In this document: positions 1 to 9,349 of the stretch, piece by piece | Layout of the letters: the number at the start of each line of letters is the position of its first letter | How positions within the stretch are numbered: position 1 is the first letter of the stretch | Assembly: GCA_001430745.1 (NCBI GenBank) | Contig: KQ482032.1 | Span: 341,382-370,550 of the forward strand | DNA: 29,169 nt | Origin: Auxenochlorella pyrenoidosa | Taxonomy: Eukaryota; Chlorophyta; Trebouxiophyceae; Chlorellales; Chlorellaceae | Reading direction: 5' to 3' | The notes under the pieces: model-generated | Told to the model about the DNA's origin: nothing | Seen by the model: only the letters and a program-made list of their open reading frames with translations | The model's database searches: none | Program-made: the position numbers and the translations under genes

Positions 1-16
1 CGGCGGCGGCGGCGGC
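1..16. repeat. CGG trinucleotide run at window edge
   Basis: Five consecutive CGG units at the left edge. The run would read as proline, arginine or alanine codons if it lies in the next LRR-gene exon. It may extend outside the window. Confidence 0.6.
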
Positions 17-2342
17 ACATAGGCAACGCCACCTTGCCTGCGTTGGGCAACCAGTTCACCCGGCTCCTCGGCTTGACTGGAGGACATGCCTGCGCACCGT
101 GAAGTTGTTGTAGGAGACGTACAGGCGCTGCAGGCTGGGGAACTGCACAAACAGGTCCCCGGGGAACGGGCAGAGCATCTTCCAGCCTGCGCGCCAGGGC
201 GGGCAGAACGGGGAGGAGGGCGGCAGTGTCGTGCTGGCGCAGCGCAGACATGCCGACTCACCAGACAGCATCCCAATGACAGCCCAAACGCCTCTTGCTT
301 GCTGCTCTGCAAGGCCGCCCGGCGGCTTCAAGCACTGGACAGCCAGCACAGGCAGCCCCCGTGAGCGCGTACGCCCGCCTTGCCTCGGACGTCGAGGGCG
401 GTGAGGGCGCCTCCCTCATCGCACGTGCCAAACTGGCACAGGTCGGCGTCCAGCTGGACACCCGCCGCCTGGCTGGCCTCCTTCCAGGGCAGGCAGGAGT
501 CGGCGCCCTGGCAGCACCTGCCAACCGCGGCAAAGGAGCGTTGGTGGAAGCAGCGCTGAGGCAACGGCAGCGCGCGTATACGGCAGCGCCACGCCGCATT
601 CAAAGTGAGCACAAGGGCATGATGTAATGCATGGTGGGGCAGCTGCGGCAGCTGCAAGCGCGAGGCATGGGGCGTCAGGAATGTGTTAAGCACTGTCCGT
701 GAGGCCACCGCGAGCACGGGCACACCCTCGCCCACCTCTTGTACAGCTCCTCTGCCGCCGTCAGCTCCTCCCCTGCCAGGCCGGTGTAGTTCCACTGGGT
801 GGCCAGCTCCAGCTTGTACTGCGCCGGAGACAAGAGCCAAGAGACAAGTGCGAGCGTGCGTGAGGGCTGGACTGGACCCATCGGTTGCTGTGCTGCCGTG
901 GTGTGCGGCCAGCAGGCGTAGCGCAGTGCCATGCTGCAGCTGAAGGGAGCCGTCGCAAAACAGGGGGAAGTGCCATGCTGCACGAGCGTCCCCGGGCGTG
1001 CATAAACTGCTTGCAGGCAGGCGGCGGGGCAGCATGCGCGGGGTAGGCGTGCAGGCAGGAGGCGCGTGGGATAGGCGCCGCAAAGCAGAGCAAGGCATGC
1101 AGGTAAAGTGAGGCGAGGCGGGCACAGCAGACACACGTTCACGGGGTTGCCATCCGCCCCAGCATTGTACACTGCGCAGATGTACACAGGAGGATCTGCA
1201 TGCCAAGGGCCAGGAGGGGCGTTGCATGAGCAAGGCTCAACATGCAGGCAGGCAGGGGTGTTTTTGTCCCCCACACACGCAGGGAAGCCTGGCGGCATCG
1301 GCAGCGGCTCAGGAACACGATGCTGCCCACCTTCAGACGGCTGCTCCAAGGGAGGGATGAGCACCTGCACATTGCCGCGGGGTGGAGCGGGGTGGAGTGC
1401 GGCAGCAGGTATGCGACCACAACCGGCTGCAGTTTTGGTGCACATTGCCGCCCCTCATGTGGATGTGCACCAGCAGTTCTTCTTAGCCACCGCATGCCCC
1501 TGGCGTGAGCTGGCGTGAGCCCTGCCGGGGACCCTCCTCCTGCCCAGCCGGCCCAAGCTCCTGGCCCACCTGATCCTGGTTTACACCAATGGCGACTGCA
1601 GCACGGGAACAGTGCGTGGCAAGCATATTCTCAGGAGCCATTGGCTATACTCGAGCGACCTCGCTGGCAGCACAGCCTGGCAGCAAGTGTATGGGCCGGG
1701 GGGGGGGGGGCAAGCGAGTAGCCTGCCCACGCAGCAGCCGAGATCGGCAAGGCAGGGCAGGCTGCCAGCGGGTGCAGAGAGGCTCACCTGAACTGAACTC
1801 TGCCTGCCCTGTTTCAAAGATGGCAGGGTCGCTGCCCGGGTTGCAGTACAGGTCGACATCACCGGTGCTCGTGCCCTGCGCCAGGTTGGCAAGGCCGCGT
1901 GCAGCGATTTCACGTGCCAGCATTCAGCGTCCACACCCATTACATGCTGGCGGGCCCCATGCGCCCGTTGCAAAGGAGCGCAGGCGTACCAGCGGGGTGA
2001 GGGTCGCGATGATCGCTGGGTTTGTGCCGTTGGGCACCGTGACGGGCGGGTAGATCGTCAGGGAGTTCTGCAAGGGCCGGGGGAGCGTGCCAGTACCATG
2101 GGCAGCCGCTGGGCCTTACGAGATCCCCTGCAATGCTGACGCGGCGGAACTGAACTCCCACCCCAACAACTCACCCTGCTCCGCCCTGAACTCACCACTC
2201 GTGCGGTCCCATAGAAAAACACGCGGTCGCTGCGTGCAAGGGTGATAATGCTGTCTGCTGGTGCTGCCGCCGCTGCGGAAGTCAGCAGGAGCAGCGCCAG
2301 CAACGCAGCGAGGAGCTGGGGCAGTTGCAGGCGACCCGGCAT
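1..2342 (-). CDS. Secreted leucine-rich-repeat-like protein, 5' part (3' end outside window)
   Basis: I do not recognise a named orthologue. The chosen start (2342) opens with a classic signal peptide: a short basic stretch, then a run of leucines and alanines ending near residue 27 (TSAAAAAPADS). Supported exons, in transcription order, are 2342-2196, 2067-1990, 1875-1788, 1595-1570, 818-736, 517-384 and one ending at 98. The third contains STGDVDLYCNPGS, resembling the GDxDLY core of pre-peptidase C-terminal-like domains. Exon 818-736 (acidic, ELTAAEELYKR) leads into 517-384 (CCQGADSCLPW ... GTCDEGGALTALDV), which looks like an LRR N-terminal cap. The last exon carries FPSLQRLYVSYNNFT, a typical LRR segment. 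The exon or exons between about 1300 and 1500 and the acceptor of the last exon are unresolved. One donor (383) would be GC. Export and a ligand-binding or cell-surface role are inferred. Confidence 0.5.
1698..1710. repeat. Poly-G tract, 13 nt (poly-C in the LRR-gene transcript)
   Basis: A G13 run in the intron between LRR-gene exons 1875-1788 and 1595-1570; it reads as C13 in that transcript. Confidence 0.9.
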
Positions 2343-3552
2343 CCTTCGGTGGTCGCCCGCTCGCCTGCCGCACCTGCGCAGTTCGCACCGGCAACGTGGG
2401 AGAAATGAAAAGAGGGTTCTGCTGCTTGGAGACTTGTATGGGAAGGGTGCAGCGGGGAGTACCAAAGTAGAGGGTTGAAAGCGTCTGCAGCACGAGACGA
2501 TCGCCCGTGCAAGCACAATTGAAAAGCAAGGGCGCCCGCAGAAGGCTACTGCTGAACCAGGCCGAGGGCTGGAAGCTGAGCAGCAGCGCCGCCACGGTTC
2601 TTGCCTGCAAGTTACGACGACAGTTGTCAACGCGGCAAACTGATGTTTAGCTGTGCCGGATGGCGGGCAGGCTGGCAGCAAACCCTGTGCTATGCACGCT
2701 GCGGCTTGCCACTGTCGATGTGTGCTTGCCATCAAGTTGATCTATTGGTCCCAGAAAGCATAACAGCTCATGATAGAAGCTGATGTGATGTCTCATGCAA
2801 AAGATAAACCAGCCCTGCTTGTCTGCTAGGTAGCGTGTAAGGGCGCCGGTACAGTGGGTCGGGTGGCATGTGCGTCCCGCCATGCATAGTGCCAGATGTT
2901 GCACCTAGCTGCCATCCCTGGTCGAGGCAGTCTGCTAGATGCTGCCGGGGAGTTGGGGCCAGATACCGGCTGACAGCATGCCCCCTTCCAATACTCGCTC
3001 TGTTCAAACCCTTCCCCAGTTTGGCACCGCGCTCATGCAGGTGAGAAGGTTGGCCTGCTGTGGGCAAACTGCTGGCGCCGTGTGCTCGTGCCCTGGCCAG
3101 GAAAAAACCACAGCCCTGTCGTGTAACCTCTGGCACGGAGATCAGCTCCACAATCACACTGCAGGAGGTGGCAGCTGGCGCGCACCCAGGTCCCACGCTG
3201 CGGGGGTGCCCAGCAGCGCTATGCACGCTGGCCGGTTGTGGCGCATGAATGAACTTGCCTTGGCCAAGCAGCATTGTGGTGAATCTTAAACTCATTTACT
3301 CGCATTCTGGTGGGTCAGCTCGCACCATGTCATGTTGATGGCCAACTGCCGATTGCCAGAAGCGCTTAGCTGCTCAGCACGGCCCACCCGCTGCTGCCCA
3401 GACGCTCCTCGCCCCAAAACCCAAACCCTGACCCACTGTTTCTGCCAGCCTTTGCAGGGTCGTGCGAAGGCTTCCCAGGCCAAGGGCGCAGCCGCTCAGC
3501 TCCTGCCTGCATTACCTAAACTTCTCGACAGCCGCACGCGTCGCGCGCCGCC
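2343..3552. promoter_or_regulatory. Divergent intergenic region between LRR gene and amidase
   Basis: This 1.2-kb stretch separates two genes transcribed away from each other, so it must hold both promoters and 5' UTRs. I see no convincing coding exon, TATA box or repeat. The sequence just before the amidase start (GCCGCCATG) is a good eukaryotic start context. Confidence 0.4.
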
Positions 3553-6500
3553 ATGCCGGTCGGAACCATCTCCTCGTCCTTTGACACCGTGGGTGTCAGC
3601 GTGGTCAACTACCAGGTGAGCAGCAGGCCGTTTGGCAGGATGAATGCATGCTTGTTTGAAAACGGGGGGAAGGAAGCTACCCTCGGGAAAGGGCACTTAG
3701 GACGGGCAGGCAGCCTGCGTGTTGTGCCCCAACCTGCCTGGCGGCTGCCTGCAGGTGAGTCCGGCAGCAGCTTCCCTGCTGGCACATTCACAGCCCTCGT
3801 TGCAGTGGCTTCACCTCCCTTACTTCTGGCCAGTATCGCTCTTTCGCTAGTTCTGCCGACAACCCCGCCGCTGGTCCCCCACACCTCCTCCTGTGAAACT
3901 GCCACCCAACCATGCCAGGTGCCCATCTGCGAGAGCAGGGATGATGTCATGACCAACTGCCACAAGATCGCCAAAATGATGGAGGGCCTCAAGGTGGGGC
4001 CTGGCGGCCGCTGCCGCCCATCCTTGTGCCACACAGCGCCCGCCTGTCGGCATCATGCTATGATAGCTGTGCGGCTGCCACCGTCCTCATTCCATGCTCC
4101 TTGGCGACCAGCCCCACCTGTGGCACTAGCACCTCGGGCATGCTGCAGCGAGGCTACCCCGGCCTGGACCTGGTGATCTTCCCAGAGTACAGGTGGGGGT
4201 GCGGACTGCCATCTGGGAGGCCCTCTGGGGGGGGGTGGCAGAGCCAAGAGCAGTGGCGGACACAAGGCCATTCGCAGGATGTGCATTAAGCCCTAAGTGG
4301 GGGGCATGGTCTGCAGCCTGCCAGCAGTGCACTGGATGCCCGCGCTGCTGAGGCTGCTGACTCGCCACTCCCCCGCACGCACCACCGTCACCCTGCGCTG
4401 CTCGGGCCGGGCCCTGCTGCAGCACCCAGGTGGGCATCCATGATATCCACCCCCCCCCCCCCCCTGCTCTGCCTGTGCTCCCGGAGCTTTCCTGTCATGT
4501 CTGTCCAGGAAACGATGCAGGTCTTGCCCTGGCGCCTTCTTGCACCGGGCCGCGCTCACTGCTGCAGCCTGCTCACACTGGCCCCCGTCCCAGCCCCTCC
4601 CCTGCAGGGCTTCCACCCCACCAAGTGGGGGGACCTGACCACCACCCTGGACGGCCCCGAGGTCCAGGTCTTCAAGCAGGCCTGCGTGGACAACGGTGGG
4701 TGCCTGGGGAGGGGCAGAGGGGGCGGCAAGGCCTAGAGTTTCAGGCTGGAACACGCGGCCAGGAGAAGGTCCCTCGGTGGTGCTGAGATATGAAGGAAGG
4801 AGACTGCAACCATGCAGGCAAAGGCTGGCCCAGTATGCCAGGCAAGTCCTCGGCGTTGCGTCCACCCCTGCAGGGGTGTACGGCATATTCTCTCCCAAAC
4901 GGCGAGGAGCACCCCGAGGTGAGTTGGGGGGCCAGGCAGGGGCAGATGGCTTGTGTACAGAGGGCTCGCAGCATGCTGGACTGCCGGGTATGCATGAGGG
5001 GCATGAGTGGGCTCGCGGCATGCTCGTGCACTGCGTGGCAGCGCTCATGTGTGCGCCTCCACACCAGCACAATCCTCAGACCTGCCGCTGCAGGGCAAGA
5101 ACCCCTACAACACCCTCATCATGATCTCCGGTGAGGCTGGATCAGGCCGTGCACGGCATGCGCAGCAAGCACAGCGGGAGTGTGCCCGCTTGCACGACTT
5201 CATGTCTGGAACCAACGTGGGAACCCTTCTGGCTGGCGGCACCAGACAGGGCTCTGACTAGTATGCCATCCAGCATGCTGGCCTGATCTGTCCGCTGTGC
5301 TGTAGATGAGGGCAAGATTGTGATGACCTACCGCAAGGTGGGGTGGGGTAGGTCCCCCTGGCGAAAGAGGGATGGGCGGACCAGTGGGGCTAGCAGGTCC
5401 CCTTGGTTGACAACATCTGCAGCTGCTCCCGAAGCCCACCTGGTGGGTACCATTCCCCACCTGTGCTCATTCCAGTCTGCCCGAGGCTTCTTCTCGTAAA
5501 CGAGGCTGCCAGTCCCTTGCACTGCCGCTGATCACCTGCAGATGTTCCCCTGGTGCCCGCTGGAGCCCTGGACTGCCGGCCACGAGACTGCTGTGAGCTG
5601 CTGGCTGAGATACACCCTTCAGGCTGCAGATGAGGACAGCGCAATGTGCAGTAACTCGCAGGGTGCTCGATTCCATGCTGTGGTACGGATCGTCCAACCC
5701 ATTCCTCTGTACCGCTGGTAGCGGGTGACGCCAGAGGGCGCGGCCATGGGCCCCTCCATGTCGGCAACCCCCGCATACCCTGGGCAGCAGGAAGCCCAGC
5801 CAGAGCAGGGTGGCCTGCAGAGGTGCCAGGCTGCATTCAGGCGCCTCCTCTGGCAGAGTGCCCGCCGCGCCTCTCTCATCTCCCCCTTGCTCCAGCACTG
5901 GCGGCGGCGGACAGCAACCCATCCCTCTCCAAGCACTGCCCTGCCCCGCAGGTGGCGGTTGGGCCCAAGGGTCTCATTGTGGGCGGCACCATCTGCTGTG
6001 AGAGCTGCGGGGTTCGCTGCCTGGTCTGCCACCTGGCTGTGGTCCCGCCGCTGTGCGCTGCATGTGGTGCGCTGCACTTGGACGTCTGTGTTGCGAGCGC
6101 CTCGCTGATACCTGCCCCTCCCCCTCCCCTTTTCTCCTGCCTCAATAGATGATTGTAACATTGGAGAGATCGTGAGGGACACCGGCAAGTCGCTTTTTGG
6201 GCCTGTGCGGAGCTCCTGACAGCGCATGCCAGCCACGCTGCGCCTGACCAGCTGCCGGGGGGTCGGCAGCGCCAGCGGCTGCCTGTGCAGATGTCCTCCA
6301 GCCTTGGCGCGTAGCTCCATGCTCCCGCACCCCACTGCCCCGCCCCTTGATGCTGCAGTGATGAAGGGTGCGGAGCTGGTGGTGCGCATCCAGGGCTACA
6401 TGTGAGCCATGAGGGCGGGCATGCCTGGCCTGACTGCCTCGCACCAAGCAAGCAGGGAACGCGTGTGGGCCAGGGCTGGCGGAAGCCCGGCGCCGTCCCC

Positions 6501-8664
6501 TGGTGCGCGTGCTGGCGTCTGCAATCCCTTGCGCCCCTTGGCCCTGGCAGGTACCCCGCCAAGCAGCAGCAGGTGGCCATTGCCAACGTGCGCGCATGGG
6601 GTGAGCGCCCCCGCCGCGCCCGCCGAGCCGCCTCCTGTGGATGCCTGAGAGCCCCCTGTGCCCTGCCCTCTGCCCTGACCCCTGCCCTGCACCACCAGGA
6701 GCCCTCGTTTTTGCTGCCCCTAGCTCCAAGCCACAGGGGACGGTCACTGGTGCTGAGCCACGGTGCCTCGATCTCAACTGCCCCGCCCCCAGTTAACTGC
6801 CCCTGCCCCTGCGCGTGCCGCAGAGAACAACTGCTACGTGGCGGTGTCCAACATGGCGGGGCGTGACCTGGTCTACTCCTACGTGAGCCGCCAAGCCCGC
6901 CCGGGTGCCTTGGATGCATTGATTCTCGCGACACTCCTGCGTGGCTTGTCACGGCCTGCACAGCGCTGCACAGCCGATAACGGGTAGAGAAATGCAGGCA
7001 GCGGGGTAGTGTCGAGGCAGGCCACAGCCTTGTCTAAACTTGCACAATCACCCCCCACTTGTGTCCCGCCCTTCACTGCAGTTTGGCCACTCCAACATCA
7101 TCTGTGAGGGCTCCGCTTTCAATGCGCAACCCAGCGCAGCGTGTTGATCAGACTCTGTCTGCGCCACCGCGGCACCGTCCTGCCGCACGCCTGCAGCAGC
7201 TGCCATCGGCTACCTAAGCTTTGCCCCCACTGCCTCTGCCTGCCCTCTTCCTCCCTGCAGCCTTTGACGGGACCACCCTGGCCGAGTGCGAGACCACCCC
7301 CGACGAGGCCACCTATGCCGAGCTGTCCCTGACCGCCATCCGCAATGCCAGGTGGGGAAACCACTTGCCAGTGTGGGAGAGGGGAGACTGCAGACTCTGG
7401 TGTGCGGGTTGCAGGCATATGCGCCGCTTCATTAGTGGCGCTCTCGCTTGCCAAGCAGTGCTGTTACGCCGCCGCCCCGCCTGCTCACCCCCACGCAGGC
7501 GCAACTGGACGGCTGAGAACCACCTGTTCAACCTGGTGCACCGCGGCTACACCTCGGGTGGGGAGCTGGCTGGCTGCTTGAGCCACCGCGCCCTGGCAGC
7601 ACGTTGACAGCAAAGCATTGGCGGTGCATGGCCTGCCGGATGCATCACCTCGGGTGTGCCTGCTCATCTCCCCTCCCTGCCCTGCCCTGCTGGGCCCCCC
7701 TGCCTGCAGAGGCGGGCGGCCACGCTCCCTGCCCCTTCCAATTTTATAAGGTGGGCGTTGGGGGCTGCTCCAGCTGTGGGCTGCCTGCTGGGTTGGGTGC
7801 GGCTCACATGAGGCGGCCAGGCCAGGGGAGGCAGGGCCAAAGGGAGGGCATTGCCCCGACGGGCGTGAGCCATTTCAGGTGCAGGAGGCAAGGAGGCATG
7901 CCTGCCCGCAACTGCACACGCTTGTCCCACTCAGCGTTGCGTGCGTGGCGGTGCCTTGTGCCCCCCCCTGCAGGACTGGGTGAACGACCCCGCTAAGGCC
8001 AAGGCCACCTCCGAGGCGCTGACGCGCGACACAGGCAGGGCAACCCACCGCCGGGCCCGGGAGGGACGTGCGCGCAGCGCTGCTGGCGCAGAGCTCGGGC
8101 TGCATGCACCCGCCGGGCTGCCCAGGGGCACTGCGGGCAAGCGCCTGCATGCCTGCCAGCCTCACAATGCTCGACCTGCAAACGAAATCCGCTCCCGTCG
8201 CAGACTCCCCGCTCAAGTGCTCCTACGCTGACGTCCCCGTCATGAAGCCCTCCCGCCTGGCGGAGGAGACCCTGCACGCCCCCAGGTGCGCGCCATGGCC
8301 AGGTGCCCATGGGCCAGGCCAGACACACACACAGCCCTTGACATCCACCTGCCTGCGGCAGCGCCTTCAGGATGTCCTCTAAATGTGTGTGAGGCGCGTA
8401 CAGTGAGAACACATGCATGAGCGCCTTCCCTCCCCCCCTCGAGCCCCCCCAACCCCCCCGGGGCGCAGGGCGGAGGCCACTGGGCGCACGGGGCTGGGCA
8501 AGGACGCGGGCAAGCACGGCATGATGGACGACGACATCAGCACCGAGGAGGCGGGGCGCTGGAAGGATGGCCTGGTGGGTGTTTATTGGTCATGCTGGTA
8601 TGGTCATGCTGTCCTTGGTAGGAGGTGCTGTGCATGGCTTGTGATTTTCGGCCACCCCGGCTAG
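3553..8664 (+). CDS. Aliphatic amidase / formamidase-type enzyme (nitrilase superfamily), about 21 exons
   Basis: This enzyme should hydrolyse short amides (acetamide, formamide and similar) to the acid and ammonia, so a nitrogen-scavenging role is likely. The whole AmiE family pattern is present: N-terminal GTISSSFDTVGVSVVNYQ, catalytic Glu59 in LVIFPEY, Lys130 in TYRK, Cys162 in GGTICYD, then GYMYPAKQQQ, NNCYVAVSN and FGHSN. Exons: 3553-3615, 3919-3993, 4149-4192, 4423-4429 (micro-exon), 4608-4695, 4874-4918, 5094-5130, 5306-5337, 5542-5592, 5952-5997, 6149-6184, 6359-6401, 6551-6600, 6824-6882, 7082-7103, 7261-7351, 7499-7557, 7710-7750, 7974-8034, 8204-8285, 8469-8664. Introns after 6184 and 8034 use GC donors. 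The sixth exon needs a 1-nt correction to hold the family frame. About 408 aa, against about 346 for bacterial AmiE; the extra length is a charged C-terminal tail. The stop at 8662-8664 is uncertain, because a donor at 8575 could add another exon. AmiE and AmiF features are mixed, so the preferred amide is not certain. Confidence 0.88.
4423..4429 (+). other. 7-nt micro-exon of the amidase gene
   Basis: CACCCAG lies between a CTGCTGCAG acceptor and a GTGGGC donor. The upstream exon ends in phase 2 (AG) after FPEY and the downstream exon begins in phase 0 at GFHPTKW. Inserting these 7 nt restores the frame and yields FPEYSTQGF, which matches the conserved EYSTQG/EYSTHG/EYSLQG segment after the catalytic glutamate. 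Without it the frame cannot close. Confidence 0.8.
4450..4464 (+). repeat. Poly-C tract, 15 nt, in amidase intron
   Basis: An uninterrupted C15 run lies in the intron just after the micro-exon. Its length is prone to polymorphism and sequencing error. Confidence 0.9.
4897..4899 (+). other. Apparent 1-nt indel (AAA run) in amidase exon 4874-4918
   Basis: The exon begins in one frame (VYGIFSP) and ends in another (NGEEHPE). Both halves match the amidase family, and the second uses only G/C-ending codons. Dropping one A from the AAA run joins them and gives the correct phase for the next exon (GKNPYNTL). The alternative without any indel is an upstream acceptor (exon starting at 5080), which restores phase but gives an ill-fitting segment (KRRGAPRDLPLQ). 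Confidence 0.6.
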
Positions 8665-9349
8665 CAGCGCGCCATGCCCAGGCAAGGCCCTCATCCAGCA
8701 GCATGCCGAACTGGCCACCAACCTGTGCGCCTTACCACAGCCTGACATTCCTCCCCCACCTCTGCTCCTCTGACCCCCCTGGACGCGGCCCAAGGGGACC
8801 AGCCACCACGTCACCGCGGTCGCTTCGTGATCAAGTGGCTGGCCTAACGACAGCCGCGGCTAAATACGCTGAACTGTGCACCAATCCAGCACATGAAAGT
8901 ATGAATGCAAACCACCCAGGACACCCAGGAAATCCCCCAATCCTGCACATGCGATGAATGCCTGCTTTGGGCGCTGTGCGCCACCAGTAGTGTTGTTGAC
9001 GAGCTCGTTGTTACTCGCAGTTGAGTGAGGGTTACACTGAGGGAGTGCTGATAGGCAGACACATCTGACAAGCGCCGCTGCCCCCGTTGGAAGCCAGCCC
9101 CAGAAGCAGGCCGTGCTGGCGGTTTGCCAGCAGCCCCTGCCATCACCCAGCACCACAAGAGGGGCCCAAGAGGGCCCCCCCAAAGTTCTGCAGGATTATG
9201 CTAGCAGGTGTACGGTTTTGGATGCAATGTCCTCAATCTCCTTCAGCCAATGTCTGCAGATGTCACACGACCCGCCAGCCACCGCCAGGCTGTCGCCTCT
9301 CTCAAACTGAGGCTGTTTGTGCGGTTGCCCGCGATTCGCGGAGTGCGCC
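8665..9349. other. Intergenic region, amidase 3' side and ALADIN promoter
   Basis: 685 bp between two plus-strand genes. If the amidase is spliced once more from the donor at 8575, its last exon could lie near 8738-8770 (reading PDIPPPPLLL, then stop). No TGTAA signal on the plus strand and no other gene was seen. Confidence 0.35.

Noticed and set aside
1290..1400. Possible LRR-gene exon reading SRLKVGSIVFLSR or VLIPPLEQPSE
   Set aside because: Splice motifs exist for more than one frame and neither closes in phase with both neighbours, so I left this exon unresolved.
3122..3126. TGTAA on the plus strand
   Set aside because: It lies upstream of the amidase and not downstream of any plus-strand gene in the window, so it is not a polyadenylation signal here.
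3410..3432. Telomere-like or telo-box-like AAACCCTGA upstream of the amidase
   Set aside because: A single imperfect copy without tandem repetition; it does not match AAACCCTAA.
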